64,000 nucleotides of DNA, from positions 23,836,805 through 23,900,804 of the forward strand of contig NC_044922.1 of assembly GCF_003576645.1 (NCBI RefSeq), given 5' to 3'. Both the position numbers and the translations under genes were made by a program. The stretch comes from Ipomoea triloba (Eukaryota > Streptophyta > Magnoliopsida > Solanales > Convolvulaceae). This document shows, piece by piece, positions 37,201 through 46,894 of the stretch; within the stretch, counting starts at the first letter, position 1, and each line of letters opens with the position of its first letter. Under the pieces are notes generated by a model. That model was not told the DNA's origin. It did not search any database and saw nothing but the letters and a program-made list of their open reading frames with translations.

Positions 37201-40200
37201 TGGTGTAGACTATTAAACATTATACTGTAACCATAAAACTTGGCATAACTACCCACAAATTGGCAGAATTATTCTGTTGACTTAGTTCATGAGTCCATCT
37301 ATGCAGTTGAGGTTCAAACAGGGATAGTCAAGAGTGTAATAATTGTCCCCCTTGAGACATAGAATAATAGAATAATAGATCCCCACGCAACTTGTTTGTG
37401 GCCATTGATTTGTTGCACTGCTGATCATTCATGCATGAGAAGTTCAAAGATGTGCAGCAATGTTGTGTAAACTAAGTTTTAACTTCACATTAAGGATTGT
37501 TTTCGTGGTCATGCTATTGATTTAAGAGGTATTACTTTGCTTAATGATTAAGTGTTTAACCAGTTATATTGCAGTTTGTCGTCTCTCTCTCTCTCTCTCT
37601 CTTTTCATGCAAAATCTGTGGGAATGGGGGATAGTTTTAACCTATCATCTTAAGAACACTTGGAGAGTTTGCAGCTTTGACATACTGATTTCTTACTGTA
37701 ATGCTTATTAATAATATATCAATTCCCAGATTGGAGTATGAGCAGAAGCGGGACATGGATTCAAGGATTACCAAATTGGGTGCAACACTTATCAAGTTAA
37801 AGAATGATTTGTCAGAGGTTGAGGAGAGTGAGAAGGAACTGAAATCAACAATAGAAATGGCAATTAAGGAAATTAAGCATTACAAAGAAGAAGTAACAGG
37901 TATGTAAATCAACTTTAGAATTATTTTCACTTTTGGTCCCATGACTAATACGTCACTTCTACGTTTGATCCTCAAGTATTACTTTTGCCACATTTGGTGC
38001 ACTGTTGGTAGAAACCAGTCAGAATTCATCACATTTCTAGTTCAGAACCATAACAGCTTGAACACTTTGACACTTCTGGGGAGAAACTATATGGTTTTGA
38101 ATTGGAAACATGATGTAAATATGTAATTGGGTTTTCTATTAGAGATTTGGTTAGAAAGACCAAACGTGGGTTATGTGGCAAAAATAATGCTTGGGGACCA
38201 AGTTTGATGGCAACCTAAGAGTCATGAGCTAAAAATGGAAACAATTCATGAACTTATTTATGTTGCTCTGAGCAAGGTTCTTCTAGTTATATCTTAGGCT
38301 TTGGCTATTGAGATCTTACATATATGCATGTAAAAACAATTGACATTGAAGATATATAATGTACACAAATGCAAGCAGGTGTGCTTCTGATGTACTATGA
38401 ATAAGAGTAGGAGATTGATGCTAAAAATACTCCCTACAGATCATTCACAGTTACTTTAGCTATTTTCTTAGTTAATTTGACCAAATTTCACTTTACGTTT
38501 TGATATTGGTAAATTCAATTTTTGAAAACTAACATAATTATATTATGATACTACAAAACTAACAAAAGTACTATTTGTCTATTTGACTTTGCTCAAAAGT
38601 TAAATCTAAGTCAACATAAATGGTACATGAGTGAAATTCCTCCTTACTAAATACTCCATACTGGCAGTTTTCTAGAATGACAAAATGATTGAGGAGCATA
38701 GATTCAAGCAATGGATGTAAAATGTTTTTTTCTGTTTATACTAATTTTTTTTCCTGAACTGTTATAATAATTTTAATTCAATAATCTTAATCATAAAAGG
38801 ATTTATAAGTCCTTTTTTGTGTAGCGTGGAAATCCAAATCAGAAGATTGTGAAAAGGATATACAGGAATTGCAGAAAGAGATATCTGCTAAAACAACAAC
38901 CATTAGCAAACTTAAGCGTCAAATAAATTCAAAGGTTGGTGTTATTAGTTGACTGTCTTGCAAATTTTCATGCATAAACTAACAGATGCAGATGCATTGA
39001 AGATTCAACAATCATGTTTTTCTGGCTTGAAGCTACAGATGGAAAAGGGGTAAAAAGATAATACTAATACATTCTTCCTGGGGGATTACAGGAGGCACAG
39101 ATTGAACAGTTGAAATCAGGGAAGCAAGAGATATTGGAGAAGTGTGAATTAGAGCATATTAGCATTCCGACTATCTCTGATCCAATGGATAGCGATGAGA
39201 CAACTCCTGGTCCTGTTTTTGATTTCAGTAAACTCAGTAGAGCTTGTCGGGAGAGTAATGGACCATCTGATAGAAGGGGGAAACTCGAAGAAGAATTTTC
39301 AAAGAAAATATCTACACTAATGTCAGATATTGAAAGAACTGCTCCGAATCTGAAGGCCCTTGATCAATATGAGGCTCTGCGGCAGAAAGAAGATGCTGTT
39401 ACTAAGGAATTTGAAGATGCAAAGAATGAAGAGAAGAAAGTAACTGATGAGTACAACAGAGTGAAGGAGACAAGGTATGTTTCTTCATCTCCACTGTTCT
39501 TCAAAATGTTCTGATGCATTTTTACATTAAACTTTGCTACTTTATTAACTTCTCACCAACTTTGCTTTCCCATCTTGGTGCAGAATAGTAAATGGGCTGT
39601 AGAGTTGCCCATCTCTGGGGGTGGAATATGAAAATATCTGTGTAGTTTTGTATGGTATAAAGGTGGTCTAATTGGGAATCCTTAATGAGGCTGGGGCCTC
39701 CCACTTCACGGAAAAGTAATCTGTTTCAACTCTTTCAATTAGAAAGAGAGTACTTGGCACCATCTTTCTGGCAGGGTATCAATGTGTCACCTAGGCGGAT
39801 GAAATTGAGATTGTCTTATTTCAATGCTAAAATTCAATTTTTTATCAATAGTGTGTGTTTTCTAATGATACCAAACACACTATTGAAATTTAGTCATGAG
39901 ATAAAAATTTGAAATTGCGATTATTTTCCAATAGTGTGTGTTTGGTATCAACTGTTGTCCTATTTCTGTATTTCAATCTGTTTGAATATTGTAAATACCG
40001 AGTCTTTGACTCTCATTGTCAGGTATGAATTGTTTATGAAGGCTTTCAATCATATATCTGGCAATATAGACAAAATTTACAAACAACTCACAAAGAGCAG
40101 CACACACCCCCTTGGAGGCACAGCATATCTCAACTTGGATAATGAAGATGAACCATACTTACATGGCATTAAGTACACTGCAATGCCACCGACAAAGCGC

Positions 40201-41201
40201 TATCGTGAAATGGAACATCTATCTGGTGGAGAGAAAACTGTAGCTGCACTTGCATTGCTCTTTGCTATCCACAGGTATGCTTCTCCTGACATGGAGTTCC
40301 TTGTGTCGTTAAAAAATGACCTACTCTGAGTGAAATGTTGGGGTTCTATCTTTTTTACAAGCCAATCTGAGTATTCATCGGTTTATTTTAATTTTATATA
40401 TATATATATATAGTAGAGTTCAGGTGTGGCCGCGTCTTAACGTGCGGTTAGTGCACAACACAAATATGTACCATTAGGTACTCGACACCGAAAAATACAC
40501 CACTAGGTATGCAAATATACACCACACAGTGTTCAGAAATGCACAATTAGGGGCAGGGGAGTTATGGGGTATTATGTTGGGTGTGTTGTGTGTTTTTTGG
40601 TGTTTTTGTGTATTTTCATTGTTGTGCATTTTTTAATATTGAGTGGTGTATATTTGTATACATAGTGGTGTATACTATGTAGATTTGAGCAGATTTCTAT
40701 ATATATATATATATATATACCTTGTTTGAAATTATTTCTCACATCCAAGTTGCAATGGGAGTTATGTTATCTATGCTTTGATCTACATGTTGTCTAAACT
40801 GTAGTTTGATGTGTTTCTGCTGTGGAATTTTCAGTTTTAGGCCTTCACCATTCTTCATATTGGACGAAGTGGATGCTGCATTGGATAATTTAAATGTTGC
40901 CAAGGTTGCGGGATTTATTAGATCAAAATCATGTGGGGGAGCCCGGCTTAATGTGGACACCGAGGAAGGGTGTGGGTTTCAAAGTATTGTCATATCTCTC
41001 AAGGATAGCTTTTATGACAAGGCTGAAGCTCTGGTCGGTGTGTATAGAGATTCTGATAGAAGGTGAGGTTCTCTCGAATCTCTACTAGTTTCATTTCATT
41101 CTTTAACAAAATATACATACATGCTCAGTGATCTATTTTTCCTTCGCCCCAGTTGCTCAAGGACGCTGACATTCGATTTGACCAAGTACCGTGAATCATG
41201 A
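28274..41201 (+). CDS. SMC1: Cohesin subunit SMC1 (structural maintenance of chromosomes 1)
   Basis: Eighteen exons join in one frame to 1219 residues, the expected SMC1 length: 28274-28711, 29181-29417, 30601-30834, 31720-31958, 33152-33418, 33576-33846, 34041-34165, 34584-34693, 34789-34896, 35579-35718, 36437-36526, 36615-36823, 37730-37899, 38825-38934, 39092-39474, 40023-40274, 40835-41062, 41153-41201. Walker A is GPNGAGKS (residues 38-45). Long coiled coils flank a hinge at about 505-670 ([23 protein letters not shown]). The C-terminal head has the signature LSGGEKT (near 1110) and Walker [14 protein letters not shown] (near 1134). SMC1 pairs with SMC3 and a kleisin to form the ring that holds sister chromatids together. 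Intron 7 looks U12-type. Other introns are GT-AG and several contain transposons. No break is seen, so the gene appears functional. Confidence 0.97.
29630..30230. mobile_element. Long foldback MITE (Mutator-like) in SMC1 intron 2
   Basis: Ends are GAGCAAATACCAATTTTGG and its inverse CCAAAATTGGTATTTGCTC. The two halves are complementary over most of the 601 bp, turning at about 29935. Flanks ATTTATTTGG and ATTTGTTTGG (29620-29629, 30231-30240) look like a 10-bp target duplication with one change, as for Mutator-like elements. A second, more decayed copy lies at 42940-43435. Confidence 0.8.
31125..31575. mobile_element. Tourist-like MITE in SMC1 intron 3
   Basis: GGGCGTGTTTGGTT and AACCAAACACCACC form inverted ends, and TAA flanks both sides (31122-31124, 31576-31578). 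The 451-bp interior is AT-rich with no ORF. Confidence 0.8.
31959..33151. other. SMC1 intron 4
   Basis: A 1.2-kb intron with a poly(C) run followed by (CA)n at about 32530-32561. No transposon with clear ends is seen. Confidence 0.6.
34166..34583 (+). other. Probable U12-type intron in SMC1 (intron 7)
   Basis: The donor is GTATCCTC, near the U12 consensus GTATCCTT. GTGCTTAAC at 34567-34575 is close to the U12 branch motif TTCCTTAAC and lies 9 nt before the end of the acceptor CAG. Splicing here restores VFDVIQFDPTLER, the conserved SMC1 sequence. Confidence 0.75.
34913..35519. mobile_element. hAT-type nonautonomous element in SMC1 intron 9
   Basis: Ends TAGGGGTGTCAA and TTGACACCCCTA are exact inverted repeats. 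A perfect 8-bp target duplication AATGGAGT flanks the element (34905-34912, 35520-35527). Subterminal parts are GC-rich (GCCTGTGGGCTGGC repeated) around an AT-rich core with an (ATT)n tract. It is 607 bp and encodes nothing. Confidence 0.93.
36824..37729. other. SMC1 intron 12
   Basis: Contains a (CT)n tract at about 37580-37603. Nothing else is recognised. Confidence 0.6.
37900..38824. other. SMC1 intron 13
   Basis: No gene or clear element is seen in this 925-bp intron. Confidence 0.5.
40398..40719 (+). mobile_element. (TA)n-bounded element in SMC1 intron 16
   Basis: It lies between TA tracts at 40398-40413 and about 40698-40719. It starts AGAGTTCAGGTGTGGCCGCG, then TTAACGTGCGGTTAGTGCAC, followed by ACACCACTAGGTAT-like units and TAGGGGCAGGGGAGTTATGG. 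The segment at 52622-52903 is the same family in reverse complement. Confidence 0.7.
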
Positions 41202-41770
41202 GCACATTTTATCAGTTCTGACGAGCCATGCTCGGCATGGTGTATATACTAGCAGGGTTATTTGTGAGATAAGGAGAACTAGGAATAGAGGTCAGTGGTA
41301 GTAGTAATATCATTTAATGTCAGTAGTGTGCCAAATTAAGTACTTGTTTATTGTGTTTGGGCGTGATACTAATTACTAAATATTTGGTTCATCTCAGACT
41401 CAGAAGGATATTGAAACTAATGCTGTATTATATTATTAATATAATGGGATTTGGATAAAAATGCATGTTGGATCTCGGAATTTATAAGGGTATAGTAATT
41501 CGCTTCTACTGCACAATTTTAATGTTCAAAAATTTATCATTTCAGTGCTGTGACTGAAAATGTCAAATAGTGCTTGTTAACCTTTTCGTCTACAGTGGTT
41601 AAAATTTTGATAATTTTTAATCTCTAATTTCAAATTTTGTTTTGTTTTGTTTTTTTGTTTGGGGTGAAATCATTCAAATATGAAGTTACTTCCGCAAAAG
41701 TTGGGACTTGGGAGAGAACTTTTTGAGAGTACTCTGCCATTTTACTTCAATAGCCAACTTGTATAACTAA
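41202..41770. other. SMC1 3' region and intergenic
   Basis: The SMC1 3' UTR probably lies in the first 250 bp. No further gene is seen. Confidence 0.45.
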
Positions 41771-42450
41771 GAGCATCCTTATCAGTTGGAGTTCTTTCAC
41801 AGTTTTTTATGGATCCACAATTTTCTATTCTATATTTTAATTATTTCTTTAATTATTTGAACTATAAATTTATAATTATAAAAATTAATTAAAATAAACA
41901 TACTTAAATTTAATTAAAATGATAATTATTAACATTTAAATTAATTTACATTGTTGCTCTACTTATTTTAATCATTTTAATTTTAATTGTAATTAAATCA
42001 TTCAAAATTTAATTCAAAAATATATATTATATAATTAAAATTTGTGATAAATTTATAATATAAATAATAAAACAATAAAAAAACAAACAAATTAAATGTT
42101 TTGTCAAAAAAAGATTGCAGTGTGCGCCTGTGTCCCAACTCTCGCAATGTTCATTAATTTAAAAAAATAAAAAATAAAAACAAAGAGATTGAGAATGGCC
42201 GCCAGCTGGCAGCCACTCTCAATCTTCCAAGCGGGCGCGTGGGAAGCACGCGCCCGCTAGGGCAGCAGTGCGCGCCACTGCTGCTCTCTTTGTTGTTGTT
42301 TTTTTTTTTTTTTAAATTTATTTCTGACATTATCTTGGCATTTGCAAGAAGAACCAAGCATGAAATAACTCCTTTCTACATCAGTTTCAAAATCATGAAG
42401 TAGTTATTTCTCTGCTATGAACCCGAAAAAAACTATTGATAGAAATACTC
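41771..42450. mobile_element. Tourist-like MITE with a GC-rich hairpin core
   Basis: Ends GAGCATCCTTATCAG and its imperfect inverse TTGATAGAAATACTC are flanked by TAA on both sides (41768-41770, 42451-42453). The 680-bp element is very AT-rich except for a core at 42179-42294 that folds into several perfect hairpins. Confidence 0.65.
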
Positions 42451-42939
42451 TAATTGGTCAATTTGTATAACTCTCCTTCCCCCTTCACCGTTGCAAAATG
42501 GAAAATGATTTCCCCAAAAAAAGGAAGTCATTTTTTTTAAAATATTACGGAGTAGCTATTTTTCATTGACCAATCCATTAATTTTCATTGACTTTAAATT
42601 TTTATTAAAAACGCGGAAAATGATATCTAGAAATTATTTTTCAAGTTTTTAAACACGTAAAAAAAAAAAATACCAGCTTAATCTACTTTAGGAGGAGGCT
42701 AAACGAGCCCAACCATGACAGGTTAAACTCATTTTATCATTTCTAAATTTTGATATACTCGTGTCATTTTTTCATGCATCCTTGGATGACGAGAGTGTCC
42801 GTGCGCTAGTTACTATTTCCCTATGCTTTGCAAGCGCACCAGGTCAATCCGAAACCTTTTTTTCTTTACACCTTTGCCCTTTATAAATTTTCACCTTAGC
42901 CCCTTTTTTAAATTTGCATCCCCTCTCATGTTTAAATTC

Positions 42940-43435
42940 TACCAGCTTTGGTCCCACGACTATGATTTTAGTACCAATTTTCATTCATGATTATTATTTT
43001 CGTGCTAAAATTCATCGCGTTGGTCACCCATCCGTTTAAAACGTTCAAAAACCTAAAATTGTTAAGGGTATTTTCGTCATTTTCAACTTAATATCTCAAT
43101 TTGAGTATGAATAAATGGATTTAAGTCCTAAGATCGATCAAAATTCATAGTTTTCCTCCTCATTTTACATTCATTTGAGGAGGAGAACTGTGAATTTTGA
43201 TCGATCTTAGGGCTTGAATCTCTTTATTCATTCTCAAATTGTGATATTGAGTTGAAAATGACGAAAATATCATTAAAAATTTTAGATTTCGCCACATTTT
43301 AAACAGATGGTGACCGGCGCGATGAATTTTGACACTAAAACAGTAGCTTTGAGACCAAAATTAGTAAAAATTAAACATGTAGATCAAAATTTTCACTTTA
43401 CTAATAGTCGTGGGATCAAAATATGGTATTTGCTC
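42940..43435. mobile_element. Second copy of the long foldback MITE
   Basis: It shares with the SMC1 intron 2 element the phrases TTTGGTCCCACGA, TTTAGTACCAATTTTCAT, ATTTGAGGAGGAGAACTG and the end TGGTATTTGCTC. The left terminus is damaged and part of the left arm is missing, so the ends no longer match fully. Confidence 0.75.
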
Positions 43436-43909
43436 ACTAATATAACAGTAAAAAAGTGAGAAAATTGTAAGGCGAGGTAAAAATAACCTAACCAGGTGAA
43501 GATTGACAACTTTGATGACATATAGTATCTCAAATGGATCGGAATTGGTATGTAATAACTGTACATATTTTCTAAGAGTTTTTTACACTTTTGGTCCAGC
43601 GAGTATTGTGTTACTAATAATTTTGATTCACAACTTTCAAAACTTGCATAACTGATCCACGAGTATCAATTTCTTAGTGCAAATGGTTCTTCTGATGAAA
43701 TTTCCGTCAAATTTTCACCAGTAAAGGAGACATTTATTTCTAATTAGTTTCTTTTTTCATACTATTAACTTTATTATTAGTGTATAAAATTTATATTTTT
43801 AGAAATTACATTAAAAATATTATTAAATACAATAAATCAAAGTTACAAATAAATTTAAAATATTAAAGAAAAGAAACAAAAAAATTATGTGATCAATGAA
43901 TAATAAATA
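43436..43909. other. Intergenic, partial repeat
   Basis: About 43585-43740 contains phrases like TTTTGGTCCAGCGAGTATTG and TGATCCACGAGTATCAATTT that recall the foldback family, but I cannot define ends. No gene is seen. Confidence 0.4.
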
Positions 43910-44498
43910 GGGACAAGGGTCAAATAGGCCTCTAAACTTTACACTAAAAGTCAATTAGGCACCTAAACTTTTAAAAAGGTCAATTAAATCCTTTAAAATG
44001 TCAAATTGAGTCAATTAAGTCCAATAACCGGTAAATAACAGGTCATTTCAGTTTCGGCGACATATTCCGGTGGCCGGCAACATATTCCGGCGACTGCCGA
44101 ACCGTCGCCAGTCGCCATCTCCGGAATAAGGCGACCAAAAGGTTGGCTTCTCGGCGGAGAAGGGAGAAGGCGACATTTCCGTCGCCTTCTCCTCTCGTCG
44201 CCTTCTCCGGGAGAAGGAGACGAGATCCGTCGCCTTCTCCTGCGAGAAGGCGACCTTTTGGTCACCCTTCCGCCGGAGATGGCGACCGGCGATGGTATGG
44301 CCGTCACCGGTAACCGGAATATGCTGACGGTTATCTAAATCTATCATTAGAAAAATGACCTGTTATTACAGGTTATTTACCGATTATTGGGCTTAATTAA
44401 CTTAATTTGACATGTTAAATAGTTTAATTGATATTTTAAAATTTAAATACCTAATTGACTTTTGATGTAAAGTTTAAGACCTATTTGACTCTTTTCCC
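43910..44498. mobile_element. Foldback Mutator-like MITE with GC-rich core
   Basis: Ends GGGACAAGGGTCAAATAGG and its inverse CTATTTGACTCTTTTCCC are flanked by a perfect 9-bp duplication TAATAAATA (43901-43909, 44499-44507), typical of Mutator-like elements. The 589-bp element is a nearly complete inverted repeat. Its centre (44050-44300) is GC-rich and built from GGAGAAGGCGAC and its complement. Short minus-strand ORFs in it are by-products of this repeat. Confidence 0.9.
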
Positions 44499-44507
44499 TA
44501 ATAAATA

Positions 44508-45404
44508 TGATAGGTAAAATAAGAAAGAAATGAATATTTTGCTTTAAAATTGTAGTAACACTCCTCCTTGGGAGTGATGTCATGTGAGCTTGTCGGTTTG
44601 TCCCCACTTATGCGTACTTGCTTTCAAAGTCAACAAAGATAGATTCGTCCCTGATTCATTAAAATATGAGAAATATTTCGTCCACAAACAATAATAAATA
44701 AAGTATTTTCATGTGAACCCTAAAAGTTGTTTATATCAAGAGTTTGTATATAAAATTAAAATTTGAAATTATATTCAGTAGAACTCTCATATGTGTGTAT
44801 ATATATAGACTATAGAGAAGGCTGAGAAGCTCATTGATAAAAATAATTCAAGATTTTGTCCACTATATCTAAACTTTTAATACTCTCAAAAAAAAAAAAA
44901 TCTAAACTTTTAAAATTTGGATGAAAAAAATTAAAAGTTCTATTACTTGTATTTTCAAATCTTATTTTTTTTAATTTTACTTCCGGACTCTAATATGATA
45001 GACACATTTTTTCTAGGTATTTTTCAAAAATTTATACCTAATGTATTTTTTGTCCCTAAATTATAGAGTAATTGTAGAATTCGTTCATAAGTGTTGTTTA
45101 TATTCACCTTTTGTCGCTAAATTATTATTAATGTTGAACTTTTCGTTCATTTACTAATAAAAATTTTCAATTTTAATATAACTCAGGAACGAAAAGTAAG
45201 CAAGACAAGCAAATGATAACTTAGGATAGAATTCTACAATTACCTAGAGACGAAAAATACAATTTTTAAGTTAAAAGAGTTTTGAATTTGCATCAATTAC
45301 GAGGGCGACCGAATCAGCCCAAACATTACAAGGATTTATGCATACATTCTGAGAATGGAGGCTTAATTTAGCAGCTCCGATCGAAGCGGAGGATTTGTGC
45401 CGCC
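44508..45404. other. Intergenic, upstream of the secreted-protein gene
   Basis: AT-rich with no gene seen. TATATATATAG at about 44803-44813 is a TA-rich tract but too far from the start codon to call a TATA box. Confidence 0.4.
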
Positions 45405-45951
45405 ATGAATAACTTGCTCCTCCTCCTACTACTACTTGTCGCTTTCCTCTACTGCTCCGGAGCTGGAGCAGCTACGCCTACGGCAAAGCAGCAGCGACGA
45501 CCGGGATTTCTCTTCACTCGTAACAGAGGAAGATGCACTCCCCAGTAAGATCTTCCTTTCCTTTCGCATCTCTTATCTCATGAATGCAATTAAGTGTTTA
45601 TGTGGGAGTATGATTATTATTATTAGGTATTGGAGCAGTCGGAGGGAGGCGTGGCCGAGGATGGTGCCGGAGATGTCGACGGTGTCGAAGGTGTTCGGAT
45701 CCAGGGCGTACGAACGGTACAGATACGATCTGACGCTGCTGGAGGCGGCGTCCAGGAACGACGACGGCGACGACGTGTTCGCTAGCCTGGTGAAGGAATC
45801 CACGGCGGCGCTGCTAAATTCGTACGCTAGGAAGCCCTATCCCTTCACTGCCTGGGAGGTTAAGACTCGCCTAATTCAAGCTTTGGTTTCTAAAGATGCC
45901 GCAGCTAAACAGGCTCAGAGCTTCGCCAATGCCAATCAGGCTTGCAACTGA
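45405..45951 (+). CDS. Small secreted protein of unknown function
   Basis: Two exons, 45405-45544 and 45627-45951, join through a canonical 82-bp intron (CA then G) to encode 154 residues. Residues 1-22 are a clear signal peptide: [20 protein letters not shown]. The mature part starts with a basic linker, then CTPQYWSSRREAWPRMVP, a mostly helical middle (VFGSRAYERYRYDLTLLEAA) and a tail ending NANQACN. Only two cysteines are predicted in the mature protein, one near each end, which could pair. Codon-third positions are GC-rich, unlike the surrounding sequence, supporting a real gene. I recall similar proteins in other plants but no assigned function, and I name no family. A longer frame starting at 45436 is in another phase and is rejected. 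Confidence 0.78.
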
Positions 45952-46182
45952 TCACTCTGCCCATTTCCATTGGAATTAAACTACTGTACGTGTGTTCAGT
46001 TTCACTCCTAATCTGTATTTATTTGCTTTTCACTGAATCGATCTCAGCCAGCCCAAAATGTGAAACAATTTTTCACTTCACACTCAAGTAGGGTTTCACA
46101 ACACAAATGTGCTTCTTATTTCTCAAACACCATTTTCCCCAAATTTCATGGGGAATTCTAGAATTCTGCACTAATTACAAGG

Positions 46183-46840
46183 CGTTTGGTTGGTAGTAAT
46201 CTTAGTACAATTCCAATGAAATTCTTTAGCATTTGCATTGTTTGGTTGAGGAGAAAAGGAATTGGAATTCATAGCCAGCAGGAAAAGGAAAATTGAGTTA
46301 AATGACAAAATTGCCCTTGATTATTATATTATTATTATTATATAAGGGCATTATAGTCTTTACAATCCGTTTGATTGACATTAATTGCATTTCAATTACA
46401 ACGCAATTCTTTGGCATTTTCAATTACAATGTTTAGTTGGAGCAGTTCCCTCCATATGTTGAATTAGAATTCATACACCATGAAAATTCCAATTTAGTGG
46501 AAGCTAGAAAAGGAAAAAACAGGAAAATTACTATATTGCCCTTTATTATTATTATTATTATTATACAAGGACATTTTAATCTTTATATCAATTCCTCCCT
46601 CGCTATCAACCAAACAATGTAATTTGAATTCCTATTTTATTCTCACCTTATTTTTTTCATAATTTACAATTCCTTCCCCTTAATTCCTTTATTCTAACCA
46701 AACACCCTAATTATTCCTCCAATGGATTCCAATTCAGCAGTAGTTGGAAAAGTAAAATTGAGAAAAATGACAAAATTGCCCTAATTATATTATTATTATT
46801 ACTACTAAGAACATTTTAGTTTTTATATCACCTATATCCT
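46183..46840. repeat. Tourist-like repeats, three related modules
   Basis: GGCGTTTGGTTGG at the left and CTAACCAAACACC near 46693-46706 are inverted ends. Inside and beyond, a module with AAAATTGAG-AAATGACAAAATTGCCC followed by (ATT)n and ACATTTTAGT occurs three times (about 46250, 46480 and 46735). I take this as two adjacent or nested MITEs plus a fragment. Confidence 0.5.
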
Positions 46841-46894
46841 TTCAATTTTCAGTAACGCCTTCTTAGATGCGGGGACTTTGCCAACTATGCATAC

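Noticed and set aside
24165..41201. A functional gene cluster of cell-division genes (APC11, SMC1) with SLU7
   Set aside because: The genes are on both strands, far apart, and separated by independent transposons; no sign of co-regulation beyond a single E2F site.
44011..44347. Basic Arg-rich minus-strand frames
   Set aside because: They lie within the GC-rich centre of a foldback MITE with 9-bp target duplication.
45436..45951. A 171-codon frame starting at 45436
   Set aside because: It starts in another phase and reads through the intron. Splicing from the ATG at 45405 gives a signal peptide and a continuous protein.
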